This document shows positions 43,039-53,000 of a stretch of 64,000 nucleotides of DNA, piece after piece. The stretch is from positions 2,418,001-2,482,000 of the forward strand of contig NC_016599.1 of the NCBI RefSeq assembly GCF_000236705.1. Reading direction: 5' to 3'. Numbering within the stretch: position 1 is the first letter of the stretch; the number at the start of each line of letters is the position of its first letter. The notes beneath the pieces were generated by a model. That model searched no databases and was not told the DNA's origin. It saw only the letters and a list, made by a program, of their open reading frames with translations. Position numbers and translations under genes: made by a program. The stretch comes from Owenweeksia hongkongensis DSM 17368 (GTDB lineage Bacteria; Bacteroidota; Bacteroidia; Flavobacteriales; Schleiferiaceae).

Positions 43039-44388
43039 TTAAGGTTGACCAATTGCTGCGTCAAGGTTTTCTTTAGCATTTAGCAATTGCTGCAATGCCT
43101 GTAAATAATTCTGCTGTATTTCAAAATATTGATTTTCGACTTGAGTAAGATCCAAGCTACTTGAAATACCTTCCTGATATTTTATTCTGGTTTTGTCCCT
43201 TATGCGCTTACTCAACTCCACGTTTCTTTTGGTGGTATTGTAATTATCAAAAGCGTATTCATAGTCCGATTTTGCCTGCTCGTATTGCATGGTAAGCTGA
43301 TTAGCCGTTTGCATTCTAGCCAAAGTTGCCTGTTCCAGATCAAGTTTTGCTTTTTGAGTTACTGCATTTCTCCTAAGGCCTGTAAACAAATCCCATTTTA
43401 GGCTAGCGCCTATTGCAGTATTGGGAATCCAATAGTGATTGAAATCAAATGTTTGATCAAAATCATTAGTGTAGTTTGACTGACCATGTCTCACGAAACC
43501 TGAAATGGTTGGTGCATATTTCCACTTTTCATTTTTTACAGAAAGCTGAGCACCACGCTCTACCGCCTGTACATATTTAAAATTGACATTAGCATCTAAC
43601 TTAAATGCTGATTCCTGCACAGCCTCCTCACTTACCATTAACTCCTCCGTTTTATCAGTAAGTTCAATTTCTGTTTCTATATACCTTCCCATATTAAAGT
43701 TGAGCAGCATCTTGGCTAAAATCAATTGCCTTTCACTTCTATCCAGTGTATTTTCCAGTCCGGTAACTAACAGTTCCAACTGATCTACGTCCTGCTCCTC
43801 TACAAATCCATTATCATACAAAGCGCGAGTTTCCTTAAAGTTCTTTTGAAGACTCTCTACATTCTCTTTAATAATCTCAATTGTTTCTTCAGTTACCAAA
43901 ACACCATAATACGCCTGTGCTACATCCCTTCTGATTTCAATTTCTGAACGCTGCACATCCAGTCTTGCGCCTTCCTTAACCACTTTACTAGCCTGTAAAG
44001 CCACAAAGTAAGATCCATCAAAAATTAGTTGATTAACGTTAAGGTTACCAATATTTGAATAGGTTACCCCCATTGGTAAATAAAATATATCCCCTGGAGC
44101 CATTCCTGGGAATGATTCCGATGGAATTGCTGTTTTTCCAATTTGAGCATTGTAAGTAAAATCTAAACCTGCAGAAACCTGCGGCAAACCAATAGCTCGC
44201 GTTTCATTTATGGTTCTTTTTGCTTTTTCAAACTCCAGCTCTCTATCCCTATTACTAAAAGCATGTGTCAGAGCATACTCCTGAGCCTCCTTTAGGCTAA
44301 AGGCCGTTTTATTTTCTTTCTCTTCGTCAACCTGACTCCAAGCTGTAACGCCAAAAACCATTAGCATTAAAAGTCCTAATGTTCGCAT
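43039..44388 (-). CDS. TolC-family outer-membrane channel
   Basis: 449 residues. A signal peptide ends near VTAWSQ. The two-fold repeat of long coiled-coil helices and short barrel strands of TolC proteins is visible (QEYALTHAFSNRDRELEFEK, LYDNGFVEEQDVDQLE, then YQEGISSSLDLTQVENQY). It forms the exit duct of the tripartite pump. It follows the TetR gene by 3 bases and precedes the adaptor gene by 28 bases. Confidence 0.9.
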   Translation of the reverse strand: MRTLGLLMLMVFGVTAWSQVDEEKENKTAFSLKEAQEYALTHAFSNRDRELEFEKAKRTINETRAIGLPQVSAGLDFTYNAQIGKTAIPSESFPGMAPGDIFYLPMGVTYSNIGNLNVNQLIFDGSYFVALQASKVVKEGARLDVQRSEIEIRRDVAQAYYGVLVTEETIEIIKENVESLQKNFKETRALYDNGFVEEQDVDQLELLVTGLENTLDRSERQLILAKMLLNFNMGRYIETEIELTDKTEELMVSEEAVQESAFKLDANVNFKYVQAVERGAQLSVKNEKWKYAPTISGFVRHGQSNYTNDFDQTFDFNHYWIPNTAIGASLKWDLFTGLRRNAVTQKAKLDLEQATLARMQTANQLTMQYEQAKSDYEYAFDNYNTTKRNVELSKRIRDKTRIKYQEGISSSLDLTQVENQYFEIQQNYLQALQQLLNAKENLDAAIGQP

Positions 44389-44391
44389 ATT

Positions 44392-45006
44392 CTATATTGA
44401 CTTATTCTTTAATTTTTGTTCCAAATATTCCAATCCTTTAGGTGTGGCCAAACCCCGAATGTGATACTCCAAAGCCTGATGCATCACAAATGGCATAGAG
44501 TGATTATCAAAAAGCTCGCGCTCCTCTTCCGGCATGGTTTCCATTTTAGCACAGTACAAAAATGAAATCACCTCTGTGCTCGCCTCAGGCCTGTATAATC
44601 CATCACGCTTTCCACTTTCAATGTTTTCCTGAATCATCATGCTTAGCATTTCATGACGTCCTTCAAACACCTCGCTAAAAGTTTCTGGGTAGTATTTCTG
44701 CAGCTGAAACTGCATACTGTGATTGTGGTTTCTCATTATACGACCAACTACGGCATCCACCTCCATTAGCTCATCAATGGCATTTGTAGTACGACTATGA
44801 ATTTCTAAAAGGCTTTGCTGTATTTCGGCAAACTTATTTATGATGCTCTTATGTATAAGGTCTGCCTTGTTTTCAAAATACTTGTAAATCGTCTTTTTGG
44901 AAATGCCCAATTCCTTGGCCACATCATCCATCGTCACGCTCCTGATGCCATATTTATTAAACATCCTAAGCGCACACTCCATTATTTCTCTCTCCTGCTT
45001 TTCCAT
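44392..45006 (-). CDS. TetR/AcrR-family repressor of the efflux operon
   Basis: 204 residues. The N-terminal helix-turn-helix is typical: RSVTMDDVAKELGISKKTIY followed by KYFENKADL (about 23-51). The C-terminal ligand domain is not conserved, as usual. It is the first gene of the tetR-tolC-adaptor-RND operon, so it most likely represses its own promoter and is released by a pump substrate. An inverted repeat GGAAAC-N16-GTTTCC just upstream is a possible operator. Confidence 0.88.
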   Translation of the reverse strand: MEKQEREIMECALRMFNKYGIRSVTMDDVAKELGISKKTIYKYFENKADLIHKSIINKFAEIQQSLLEIHSRTTNAIDELMEVDAVVGRIMRNHNHSMQFQLQKYYPETFSEVFEGRHEMLSMMIQENIESGKRDGLYRPEASTEVISFLYCAKMETMPEEERELFDNHSMPFVMHQALEYHIRGLATPKGLEYLEQKLKNKSI

Positions 45007-45016
45007 AAATCGGGCG

Positions 45017-45068
45017 CAAATATATACACAAATGTCTTTCGGAAACTATTGAGGCTTTAAAAGTTTCC
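45017..45068 (-). promoter_or_regulatory. Promoter and possible TetR operator of the efflux operon
   Basis: TATATTTG on the minus strand (45024-45017) matches the -7 consensus, 10 bases before the tetR start codon. GGAAAC (45041-45046) and GTTTCC (45063-45068) form an inverted repeat whose inner arm covers the -33 position, suitable for repression. The operator part is inferred. Confidence 0.4.
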
Positions 45069-45200
45069 TTGGTTTCCAAAAAACATAACTTGCTTAACAT
45101 CAAGGCAGAAGAAACCCAGTCAACCCCAACCTATTCCTCTAGGTTGTTTCGATTCATCCCATCCGAATAATTAGCCATCCTAAAACCGATATTTACCTTA

Positions 45201-45228
45201 TTGCGATTGCAGAATTTTAAGAACTTTG
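45201..45228 (+). promoter_or_regulatory. Promoter of asnS
   Basis: TTG at 45201-45203 and GAACTTTG at 45221-45228 (one change from TAnnTTTG, followed by the CGCCC often seen) are 17 bases apart and predict a start about 18 bases before the asnS ATG. Confidence 0.4.
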
Positions 45229-45251
45229 CGCCCTCAAAATATCAGACCACA

Positions 45252-46682
45252 ATGGATCATATTTCAATAAAAGAACTACTTAGCAAAAAGCCGATTGGCA
45301 CCACAGCAACCGTTAAAGGCTGGGTTAGAAATTTTAGAAGCAACCGTTTTATCGCTCTTAGCGATGGTAGCACTATAAAAACCCTTCAAGCAGTTGTGAA
45401 TTTTGAAAACACTCCGGAAGAGGTACTGAAAAAAATCACCGTGGGTGCTTGTATAAAGGTGACTGGTGATGTGGTAAGTTCACAAGGCGCTGGGCAAGAT
45501 TTAGAAATACAAGCCACGGGTGTGGCAATTCTTGGGGAAAGTAACCCTGAAGAATATCCACTTCAACCTAAAAAGCACTCGATGGAATTTTTGCGCGAAA
45601 AAGCGCATTTGCGTCCACGCACTAATACATTTGGAGCTGTATTGAGAATTCGTCACAGTTTATCTTTTGCCATTCATCAGTATTTCCATGAGCGTGGTTT
45701 TTACAATATGCACACCCCTATTATTACAGGAAGTGATGCTGAAGGAGCAGGGGAAATGTTCAACGTTTCTGCATTAGACAAAAAGAACATCCCACTTACT
45801 GAAGACGGAGAAGTAGATTTCAGCGAAGATTTTTTTGGGAAAGAAACCAATCTTACAGTTTCTGGCCAGCTCGAGGCAGAACTTGGTGCATTGGCTCTTG
45901 GAAAAGTTTACACTTTCGGACCGACTTTTAGAGCTGAAAACTCAAACACCACTCGCCATCTTGCAGAATTCTGGATGATTGAGCCTGAGGTAGCTTTTGC
46001 TGATCTTGATGACAACATGGATTTGGCCGAAGACTTTTTGCGAAAAGTGATAAAGTTTGCTCTGGACAATTGTGCTGATGATATCGAGTTTTTGAGTAAA
46101 AGGCTGGAAGATGAGGAAAAAACCAAGCCTCAGGCCGAGCGCAGCGAAATGTCATTGAAAGATCGCTTGGAGTTTGTAGCAGACAATAACTTCCGCAGAG
46201 TAAGTTATACGGAGGCAGTTGAAATTTTGAGAAACTCTAAACCTAACAAAAAGAAGAAATTTCAATATCTAATTAATGAGTGGGGGGTAGACCTTCAATC
46301 AGAGCACGAAAAGTTTTTGGTAAAACACTTTGGCTGTCCGGTTATTCTTTATGATTACCCTGCTACTATCAAAGCTTTTTACATGCGCCTCAATGATGAT
46401 GAAAAGACCGTTCGTGCTATGGACATCCTTTTCCCAGGAATTGGAGAAATAGTAGGAGGCTCACAAAGAGAAGAGCGTCACGATGTCCTTCTACAAAAAA
46501 TGGAGGAATTTGGCATTGACCCAAAAGAGCTTTGGTGGTACCTCGACACTCGTAAATTCGGAACCTGTGTGCACAGCGGATTCGGCCTTGGCTTTGAAAG
46601 ACTCGTGCTTTTTGTAACAGGAATGACCAATATTAGAGACGTAATTCCTTTCCCAAGAACACCTGGTAACGCAGATTTTTAA
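45252..46682 (+). CDS. asnS: Asparaginyl-tRNA synthetase
   Basis: 476 residues from [10 protein letters not shown]; the longer in-frame start overlaps the promoter. It has an OB-fold anticodon domain (about 12-105), then class IIb catalytic motifs: [20 protein letters not shown] (motif 2 region) and [20 protein letters not shown] (motif 3). The ARHLAEF-type sequence and the lack of Asp-specific residues support AsnRS over AspRS. It charges tRNA-Asn directly. Confidence 0.95.
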   Translation: MDHISIKELLSKKPIGTTATVKGWVRNFRSNRFIALSDGSTIKTLQAVVNFENTPEEVLKKITVGACIKVTGDVVSSQGAGQDLEIQATGVAILGESNPEEYPLQPKKHSMEFLREKAHLRPRTNTFGAVLRIRHSLSFAIHQYFHERGFYNMHTPIITGSDAEGAGEMFNVSALDKKNIPLTEDGEVDFSEDFFGKETNLTVSGQLEAELGALALGKVYTFGPTFRAENSNTTRHLAEFWMIEPEVAFADLDDNMDLAEDFLRKVIKFALDNCADDIEFLSKRLEDEEKTKPQAERSEMSLKDRLEFVADNNFRRVSYTEAVEILRNSKPNKKKKFQYLINEWGVDLQSEHEKFLVKHFGCPVILYDYPATIKAFYMRLNDDEKTVRAMDILFPGIGEIVGGSQREERHDVLLQKMEEFGIDPKELWWYLDTRKFGTCVHSGFGLGFERLVLFVTGMTNIRDVIPFPRTPGNADF

Positions 46683-46819
46683 AAAATACTTGCTTTTGAA
46701 GGTCGTTTTGTGAAGCTATCTTCTTACTTTTATTAACTTCGGCAACATATTTGATAGAGCGCCTTTTTTTCAAAATGAGAAAAGGCCTGTCACAAACTAA
46801 AAAGCTACGTTAATAAAAA

Positions 46820-48271
46820 ATGCTAAAACAGCACCTCAGTCAAAAATTACTGCAAAAGTTATCTCCTCAGCAAATACAGCTGATGAAGCTTATTCAGTTG
46901 CCTACACAGGCTCTGGAGCAGAAAATAAAAGAGGAGCTTGAGGCTAATCCTGCGCTTGAAGAAGGGATGGATGCAGATGAGCATCCCGAAGATGATTACC
47001 CAGAATATGATGAGGGTGACAATCAATCTATAGAAGCCGAGGATATTAATGTAGACGAATACCTGAGTGATGATGAAGTGCCTGACTATAGAATGAAGGC
47101 CAACAATTACTCAGCTGATGACGAAGACGCACGTGTTCCTATTTCGGGCGGTACATCTTTTACTGAATATTTGATGGACCAAATCAGCATGAGCCGCCTC
47201 AAAGAAGAGGATCGCAAAATTGCTGAATATCTCATAGGAAACATTGACGATGACGGTTACATCAGACGCGAACTGAACGCTATTGTAGATGACCTCGCTT
47301 TCACCCAAAATGTATTTGTAGACGAACCTAGATTAGAGGAGGTGTTACACATCATCCAATCACTTGACCCACCTGGAGTGGGAGCTCGTGATTTGCAAGA
47401 ATGCCTGGTTCTTCAACTTGAAAGAAAAGAAAACACCAATGCTATTCGAGTAGCACGTGAAATTCTAAAAAATTACTTTGACGAATTTATAAAGAAGCAT
47501 TACTCCAAGTTGATGGAGCGCATGGAAATTGATGAAGAGTTTTTGAAAGATGCTATTTCGGAAATTAGCAGACTAAACCCAAAACCTGGTAATTCATCAA
47601 CTAACACCCAAAAGTCTATTCAATCAGTAATTCCTGATTTTACCATAAGTATAGAAGAAGGCGAACTAGAGCTTACGCTAAACTCTAGAAACGCCCCTGA
47701 ATTGAACGTTAGTCGCGAGTATAAAGACATGCTCGAAACCTACAAAAGTTCACAAGAAAAAAGCAAGTCACAAAAAGAAGCTGTGATGTTTGTGAAGCAA
47801 AAGCTGGATGGCGCAAAATGGTTTATTGATGCCATTCGTCAACGCCAACAAACGCTTTTAGTTACCATGTCTTCCATCATGAATTTTCAGCAAGAATATT
47901 TTCTTACCGGGGATCAGCGCAAGCTTCGCCCAATGATTTTGAAAGACATTGCTGATGAAATTGGAATGGATATTTCCACGGTTTCCAGGGTGGCTAGCAA
48001 CAAATATGTGCAAACACCTTATGGCACTTTTCTTATAAAGGAGTTTTTTAGCGAAAGCATGAAAAACGATGCGGGCGAAGATGTTTCTACCAAAGAAATC
48101 AAGAAGATTTTAGAAGACTCCATTGGCGAAGAAAATAAGCGCAGCCCACTTACCGATGACCGTTTGGCCAAGCTTCTAAAAGAAAAAGGCTATCCCATTG
48201 CCCGAAGAACTGTGGCCAAATATCGCGAACAGTTAAACATTCCGGTAGCCAGACTAAGAAAACAACTTTAA
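46820..48271 (+). CDS. rpoN: RNA polymerase sigma-54 factor
   Basis: 483 residues. Region I (LKQHLSQKLLQKLSPQQIQL, about 2-45) is glutamine- and leucine-rich and binds enhancer-binding proteins. It is followed by an acidic region II (about 48-95), the core-binding domain, and a C-terminal helix-turn-helix with the RpoN box RRTVAKYREQ. It directs transcription from -24/-12 promoters. No sigma-54 activator gene is in the window. A PAP2-like membrane protein gene starts 1 base after it and is co-transcribed. Confidence 0.95.
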   Translation: MLKQHLSQKLLQKLSPQQIQLMKLIQLPTQALEQKIKEELEANPALEEGMDADEHPEDDYPEYDEGDNQSIEAEDINVDEYLSDDEVPDYRMKANNYSADDEDARVPISGGTSFTEYLMDQISMSRLKEEDRKIAEYLIGNIDDDGYIRRELNAIVDDLAFTQNVFVDEPRLEEVLHIIQSLDPPGVGARDLQECLVLQLERKENTNAIRVAREILKNYFDEFIKKHYSKLMERMEIDEEFLKDAISEISRLNPKPGNSSTNTQKSIQSVIPDFTISIEEGELELTLNSRNAPELNVSREYKDMLETYKSSQEKSKSQKEAVMFVKQKLDGAKWFIDAIRQRQQTLLVTMSSIMNFQQEYFLTGDQRKLRPMILKDIADEIGMDISTVSRVASNKYVQTPYGTFLIKEFFSESMKNDAGEDVSTKEIKKILEDSIGEENKRSPLTDDRLAKLLKEKGYPIARRTVAKYREQLNIPVARLRKQL

Positions 48272-48272
48272 G

Positions 48273-48875
48273 GTGAATAGGTCTTTTGCCCAAGCACTTT
48301 CCTATTTATTACATCCAGCGGTTTTCCCCTTATTGGGCACCTTGGCTGTAATGCAATTTAGTCCCTATTTTATTCCTTCTAATGTACTTATCATCACCTT
48401 GGCTTTGGTTTTTACAGGCACCTATGTTTTACCTCTAGCCATCAGCTACCTTCTTTACAAGCTAGATGTAATCAAAAGCTTGGAAATGAAAACCGCCCAA
48501 GAAAGACGAATACCTTATCTCGTAGGGGCCATTTGCTATTACTTCATTGCTACCATGATAAATGTGTTGCAACTCCCGCGAGAAGCTTACCTCTTTTTAC
48601 TTGCCAGCACTATTATTATTGTATTGCATCTAATGCTTTTACGGTTTATGAAACCGAGTGCTCACCTTGGCGGCATTGCAGGTTTCACCGCTTTGCTTTT
48701 TGCGCTTTCGCTAAAATTTCAAATCAACCTTCTTCCACTTATTGCTTTGTGCATAATACTATGTGGCTTCCTCGCCAGCGCCAGATTATATTTAAAAGCT
48801 CATACACCCACTGAAATTATAACTGGTTTTCTGACCGGAGTAATTGTTGTTTTTACGGTAATCACTTTGGGTTAA
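48273..48875 (+). CDS. PAP2-like integral membrane protein
   Basis: 200 residues starting at GTG, one base after the rpoN stop; no ATG gives a complete first helix. About six membrane helices are predicted. Remnants of the three PAP2 phosphatase motifs are in order: KTAQERRIPY (motif 1, K-x6-RP-like), KPSAHLGG (motif 2, PSGH-like) and SARLYLKAHTPTEIITG (motif 3, SR-x5-H-x3-D with Glu for Asp). It may hydrolyse a lipid phosphate such as undecaprenyl pyrophosphate, but the altered motifs leave activity uncertain. It is co-transcribed with rpoN. Confidence 0.65.
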   Translation: MNRSFAQALSYLLHPAVFPLLGTLAVMQFSPYFIPSNVLIITLALVFTGTYVLPLAISYLLYKLDVIKSLEMKTAQERRIPYLVGAICYYFIATMINVLQLPREAYLFLLASTIIIVLHLMLLRFMKPSAHLGGIAGFTALLFALSLKFQINLLPLIALCIILCGFLASARLYLKAHTPTEIITGFLTGVIVVFTVITLG

Positions 48876-49109
48876 GCAATGTTGTTTCTTCCTAACACAA
48901 TGACGTAGGAATATCCCTAAAAACTACTTTACCACCTTCCCTTTCGCAACGTAGTTTTTTTGCGTTTTAGGTTACCCAAATGTCATTTTTTGAAGAAATC
49001 AACTTAAAATTTTCACTTCCCACCGGCAACTCCACACATAATTCTAAAATAAAAACCACTTCGCAACACCACTATTAATCAGGATTTAACCTCTCTTCAC
49101 TGTTTTTTT

Positions 49110-49172
49110 TTGAGTAAAATTTGCAAATAGAATAATTTTAGTAATATTGGTAAACCAATTTTGGTCAACCAA
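49110..49172 (+). promoter_or_regulatory. Promoter and tandem FadR/UxuR-type operators of the alginate-locus regulator
   Basis: TTG (49110-49112) and TAATTTTA (49133-49140) are 20 bases apart and fit a -33/-7 promoter. Immediately downstream, TTGGTAAACCAA (49147-49158) and TTGGTCAACCAA (49161-49172) are two palindromes of the TTGGTnnACCAA type, the half-sites known for the FadR subfamily (UxuR, PdhR, FadR). Their centres are 14 bp apart. Lying on the transcription start, they would give autorepression. Confidence 0.7.
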
Positions 49173-49182
49173 TTTTTATGCT

Positions 49183-49911
49183 ATGGGGCAACGTGATTTA
49201 CTAAGAAATCTTACGGAGATTGAAATCGAATCTCCAGTTGACATCATCATACGTCAAATAAGAAATTTGATCGTTGATGGAGAGCTAAAGCCTGGAGAAA
49301 AACTTCCCCCTGAAAGGAAGTTGGCCGAAAAACTTGGTATTGGCCGCAGTTATGTACGCGAAGCCATTAAAAAGCTAGAATTTTATGGAATTCTAAAAAC
49401 ACTTCCTCAAAGTGGCACCATAGTATCAGGAATTGGAATTACCGCACTTGAAGGCTTAATATCTGATGTACTCAAGTTGCATGAAGATGACTTTTCATCT
49501 TTGGTAGAAACCCGATACATCTTAGAAATACAATCAGCAAGAAATGCTGCTTTGCGTAGAACTGAAGAAGATTTAGTAATGCTTGAGGAGGCATACAAAG
49601 CTTATGAAAAAGAAGTGATGCTTGGCAAGCAAGCTATTGATCAAGATTTAATGTTTCACCTAAAAATAGCGGAAGCAAGTAAGAATCAAGTTCTTAAATC
49701 TTTGATGATGCTAATAACTCCGGATATTCTAAGAAATTATATTTCTAAGAATGTATGTGGAGATGGTAAATTTTATAAAGCTCTTCAAGAGCACCGTCAA
49801 ATTCTAGAAGCTATTAAGGAGCAAAATCCTGATAAGGCTGAAGCGGGAATGGCGGAACACCTAAGTGATATCCTAAACTCTAATAATCCGAAAAATACCT
49901 TTAATGAATAA
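49183..49911 (+). CDS. GntR-family (FadR subfamily) regulator of the alginate locus
   Basis: 242 residues from MGQRDLLRNLTEIEI. An in-frame TTG at 49147 was rejected because it lies within the operators. The winged-helix domain (about 15-80: IIRQIRNLIVDGELKPGEKL and PPERKLAEKLGIGRSYVREA) is followed by an all-helical FCD ligand domain with Asp/His metal-ligand positions (FHLKIAEASKN, EHRQILEAI, MAEHLSDIL). It probably binds a uronate intermediate such as KDG and releases repression. It precedes the susC gene and ends at a strong hairpin. Confidence 0.88.
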   Translation: MGQRDLLRNLTEIEIESPVDIIIRQIRNLIVDGELKPGEKLPPERKLAEKLGIGRSYVREAIKKLEFYGILKTLPQSGTIVSGIGITALEGLISDVLKLHEDDFSSLVETRYILEIQSARNAALRRTEEDLVMLEEAYKAYEKEVMLGKQAIDQDLMFHLKIAEASKNQVLKSLMMLITPDILRNYISKNVCGDGKFYKALQEHRQILEAIKEQNPDKAEAGMAEHLSDILNSNNPKNTFNE

Positions 49912-49928
49912 AGACAATTCCAGTTAAA

Positions 49929-49960
49929 AAAAGGATCAGTAACTAAATACTGATCCTTTT
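49929..49960 (+). terminator. Hairpin terminator between the regulator and susC
   Basis: Perfect 13-bp stem, AAAAGGATCAGTA with its complement at 49948-49960, and a 6-base loop, ending in a short T-run. It separates the regulator message from the susC operon, which must then start in the 120 bases before 50081 or arise by read-through. Confidence 0.75.
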
Positions 49961-50080
49961 ATCGTTGCACCCACACCCAACAGACACCGAGCCTACCTGC
50001 AAGTATCACCGGTCAAAGTCGTCAGGGGAACGTGCGTTTATTATTTAGCAAAAATACAACACATAATTAAAACCTATGTT
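49961..50080 (+). other. Leader/promoter region of susC, no clear consensus
   Basis: The first about 75 bases (49966-50040) are richer in G and C than other intergenic stretches here, then the sequence turns AT-rich with TATTTAGC, a poor match to a -7 element. No TTGGTnnACCAA site is present. A structured leader or small RNA is possible but nothing is proven. Confidence 0.3.
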
Positions 50081-53000
50081 ATGAAAAAATTATTACAAAT
50101 CCTTTTATTAATCACCTGTTTTACGGTCTGTTACGAGCCACTTAACGCTCAAGACACGAAGACAATTTCAGGTGTGATTACCTCACCCACGGATGGACTA
50201 CCACTACCTGGTGCCGCTGTGGTAGTAAAGGGCTCAGAAGCCGCCACTATTACCGATGCCAATGGAGCCTTTACAATCCAAGCAAGCCCAGATGCCATAC
50301 TCGAGGTTTCATTTATCGGGCACAAAACTCAACAAGTTTCAGTTTCAGGTAGAACGCAAATCAACATCTCACTGGAAGAAGAGACCAGCGTGCTGGAACA
50401 AGTAGTTGTTGTTGGTTATGGTACTCAAAAGAAATCACATGTTACCGGATCAGTAAGTAAAGCCGAGGGTAGCGAAATGGCTCAAATTGCTGTACCTCGT
50501 GCTGATCAAGCGCTTGTTGGTAAGCTAGCTGGAGTTCAAGTAACTAACACTAGCGCAGAAGCCGGAGCAGCGCCAACCATTCAAGTGAGAGGTTTAACCT
50601 CCATTAGCGCTAGTACTTCTCCACTTATTGTAATTGATGGATACCCTATTCAAGGTGATCTCTCTACTATTGACATGAATGACGTTGAGTCTATTGAAGT
50701 ATTAAAAGATGCTGCATCTGCCTCTATATATGGATCTAGAGGTGCTAACGGAGTAATTCTGGTTACAACCAAAAGTGGCGGAAGCTCTTACGGTGCAAAA
50801 CCTGCAACATTTACTTTCAACTCATATGTTGGCGTAAAAACTCCCATAAAACAAGAAATTTATCCTTCAAGTGATGAATGGTCAAACTATGTAAGAAGCA
50901 ATCTTTCACAAATGGGCTTAACTACCGTACCTGATGAAATTGTACAAATGGACAATTTAGGTACCAACACAGACTGGGAAGATGTGATGATGCGTAACGG
51001 TTTAATTCAAAATTACTCCTTAGGCGTATCTGGTGGAACTCAAGGAGTAAACTATTACATAGGTGGTAGTTACATTGGAGATGAAGGTGTGCTTCGCACT
51101 AACGATTATGACAAGTATAACCTTAGGGTAAATATTGACAGTAAACTAAATGACTGGTTAGAAGTAGGCGTAAATATAAACCCAAGCATGAGCAAGCAGC
51201 AAATTCTTGGAGTTGGTCTACATGATGCTCTTCGCTCTCAGCCATGGTTGCCTGAATATCATACATCTGAAACCGTACAATATGCAGCTGCTGCCGGCTA
51301 TGATGTACAGGTGGGCGATATTGCTCATGAAAGACATTTTTCGGATGTAAATGGAGTGAACCTTCAGCTTACAAGCAACAATAGTAGCTTGGCAAAAGTA
51401 GACGGCCGAACCCGCACCTCACAGTATTTTAGCAACATTGCGAATGCTTATGCCAAAGTAAAGCTTACCAAGTCTCTGTCCTTCAGAACAAGCTTTGGTA
51501 CTTTTAATAGCTCAGCACAAAATGAGTACTTCCAAGAGTCTTGGTCAATCAGAACTGAGGCGACAGAAGGAACTTACTCTGAAGACAAAATTTTTGACTG
51601 GTTAAGTGAAAATACACTTACGTTTGATAAGTCATTTGGAGATCATGACCTGAATGTTCTTGGTGGGTTTTCAGCACAAAAAACAACTTACTCAAATACC
51701 AGCCTTGCGGCTAACTCTTTCTTAACCGACCAAATATCTACATTGAACGCTGGTATTATTTCTAGCGGAAGCACTTTTGAAGAGCAGTCTTCTCTAGCGT
51801 CACTTTTTTCTAGAGTAAACTACTCCTACAAAAACAAATACATGGTTTCGTTAAGTGCCCGTGGGGATGGAAGCTCAAAGTTTGGAATAAACAATCAATG
51901 GGGATTTTTCCCTTCAGCATCTTTAGGATGGCGTGTTAGTCAGGAAGATTTCTTCAAGCCACTTACCAACACCATTAATGAATTTAAGCTTAGAGCTACT
52001 GTGGGAAAAACAGGAAACAATGGTATCCCAAACTATGCTGCCTACGGCACATTGACCCCGGTAAATAGCATAAACAACAATACCATAGAGCAAGGCTTTG
52101 CACAAACCTCTACCTCAAATCCTGACCTAAGTTGGGAGAGTACTACTGAGACAAACTTTGGTATTGACATGGCCTTCATGGAAAATCGCCTGTATTTCTC
52201 ATTTGACTACTACATTGCCGAAACTGACCAGCTCCTTCTACTTGTTCCAATTTCTGCTGTAACTGGTTTTACTGAAGAATATCAGAACATTGGTAAAATG
52301 AAAAATACAGGGTTTGACTTTGAGGTAAACTTTGTAGCCATTGACAATGATAAATTTACATGGAGAATTGGCGGAAATATTTCGCACTACCGCAATGAGT
52401 TGCTTGACTTTGCCGGTGTAGATCAATTGATTTCAACTCCTGATGAAAAACGTCCAAGTCAGTACATCGCACAAGTGGGATCTCCCTTAGTACAGTTTTA
52501 TGGATATGAAACTGCTTCACAAATAAGCACTTCAGATCTTGCTACACCTTACTGGCCGGTAAATGTAGGTGCCGATGCTGTATATGTAAAAGACCTGAAT
52601 GGAGATGGTGTAATTACCGATGAGGACAGAACTGTTTTAGGGTCACCAATTCCAGATTTTGTTTGGGGTATCACCACTAGTATGAACTATAAAGCCTTCG
52701 ATCTTTCCATGGTATGGCAAGGTTCTCAAGGTGCTGAAGTTTTCAACATTGACCCATATTACTATGAGTCTCAATGGAAAGGTGCCAACACACTTACTGC
52801 TGATGAGCAAGCCAAAACTCGCCTTAAGGTAGAAACTGATGACATGATTCAGGACGCATCTTTTACTGCTCTTAGATCATTAAACATTGGGTACACACTC
52901 CCAAAAACCTGGACCAAAAAAGCAGGCGTGCGTGTATACTTTACGGGCTATAACCTACTATACTTTACAGCTGACGATTATACCAGCTATAATCCTGAAG

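Noticed and set aside
48876-49109. Coding content or RNA gene between the PAP2-like gene and the alginate regulator
   Set aside because: No frame with a plausible start and length and no strong hairpin was found; apart from the promoter and operators at its right end I see nothing in it.
49147-49182. Upstream TTG start adding 12 residues to the GntR regulator
   Set aside because: The added stretch is exactly the operator palindromes, and the ATG at 49183 gives the usual short N terminus before the winged helix.
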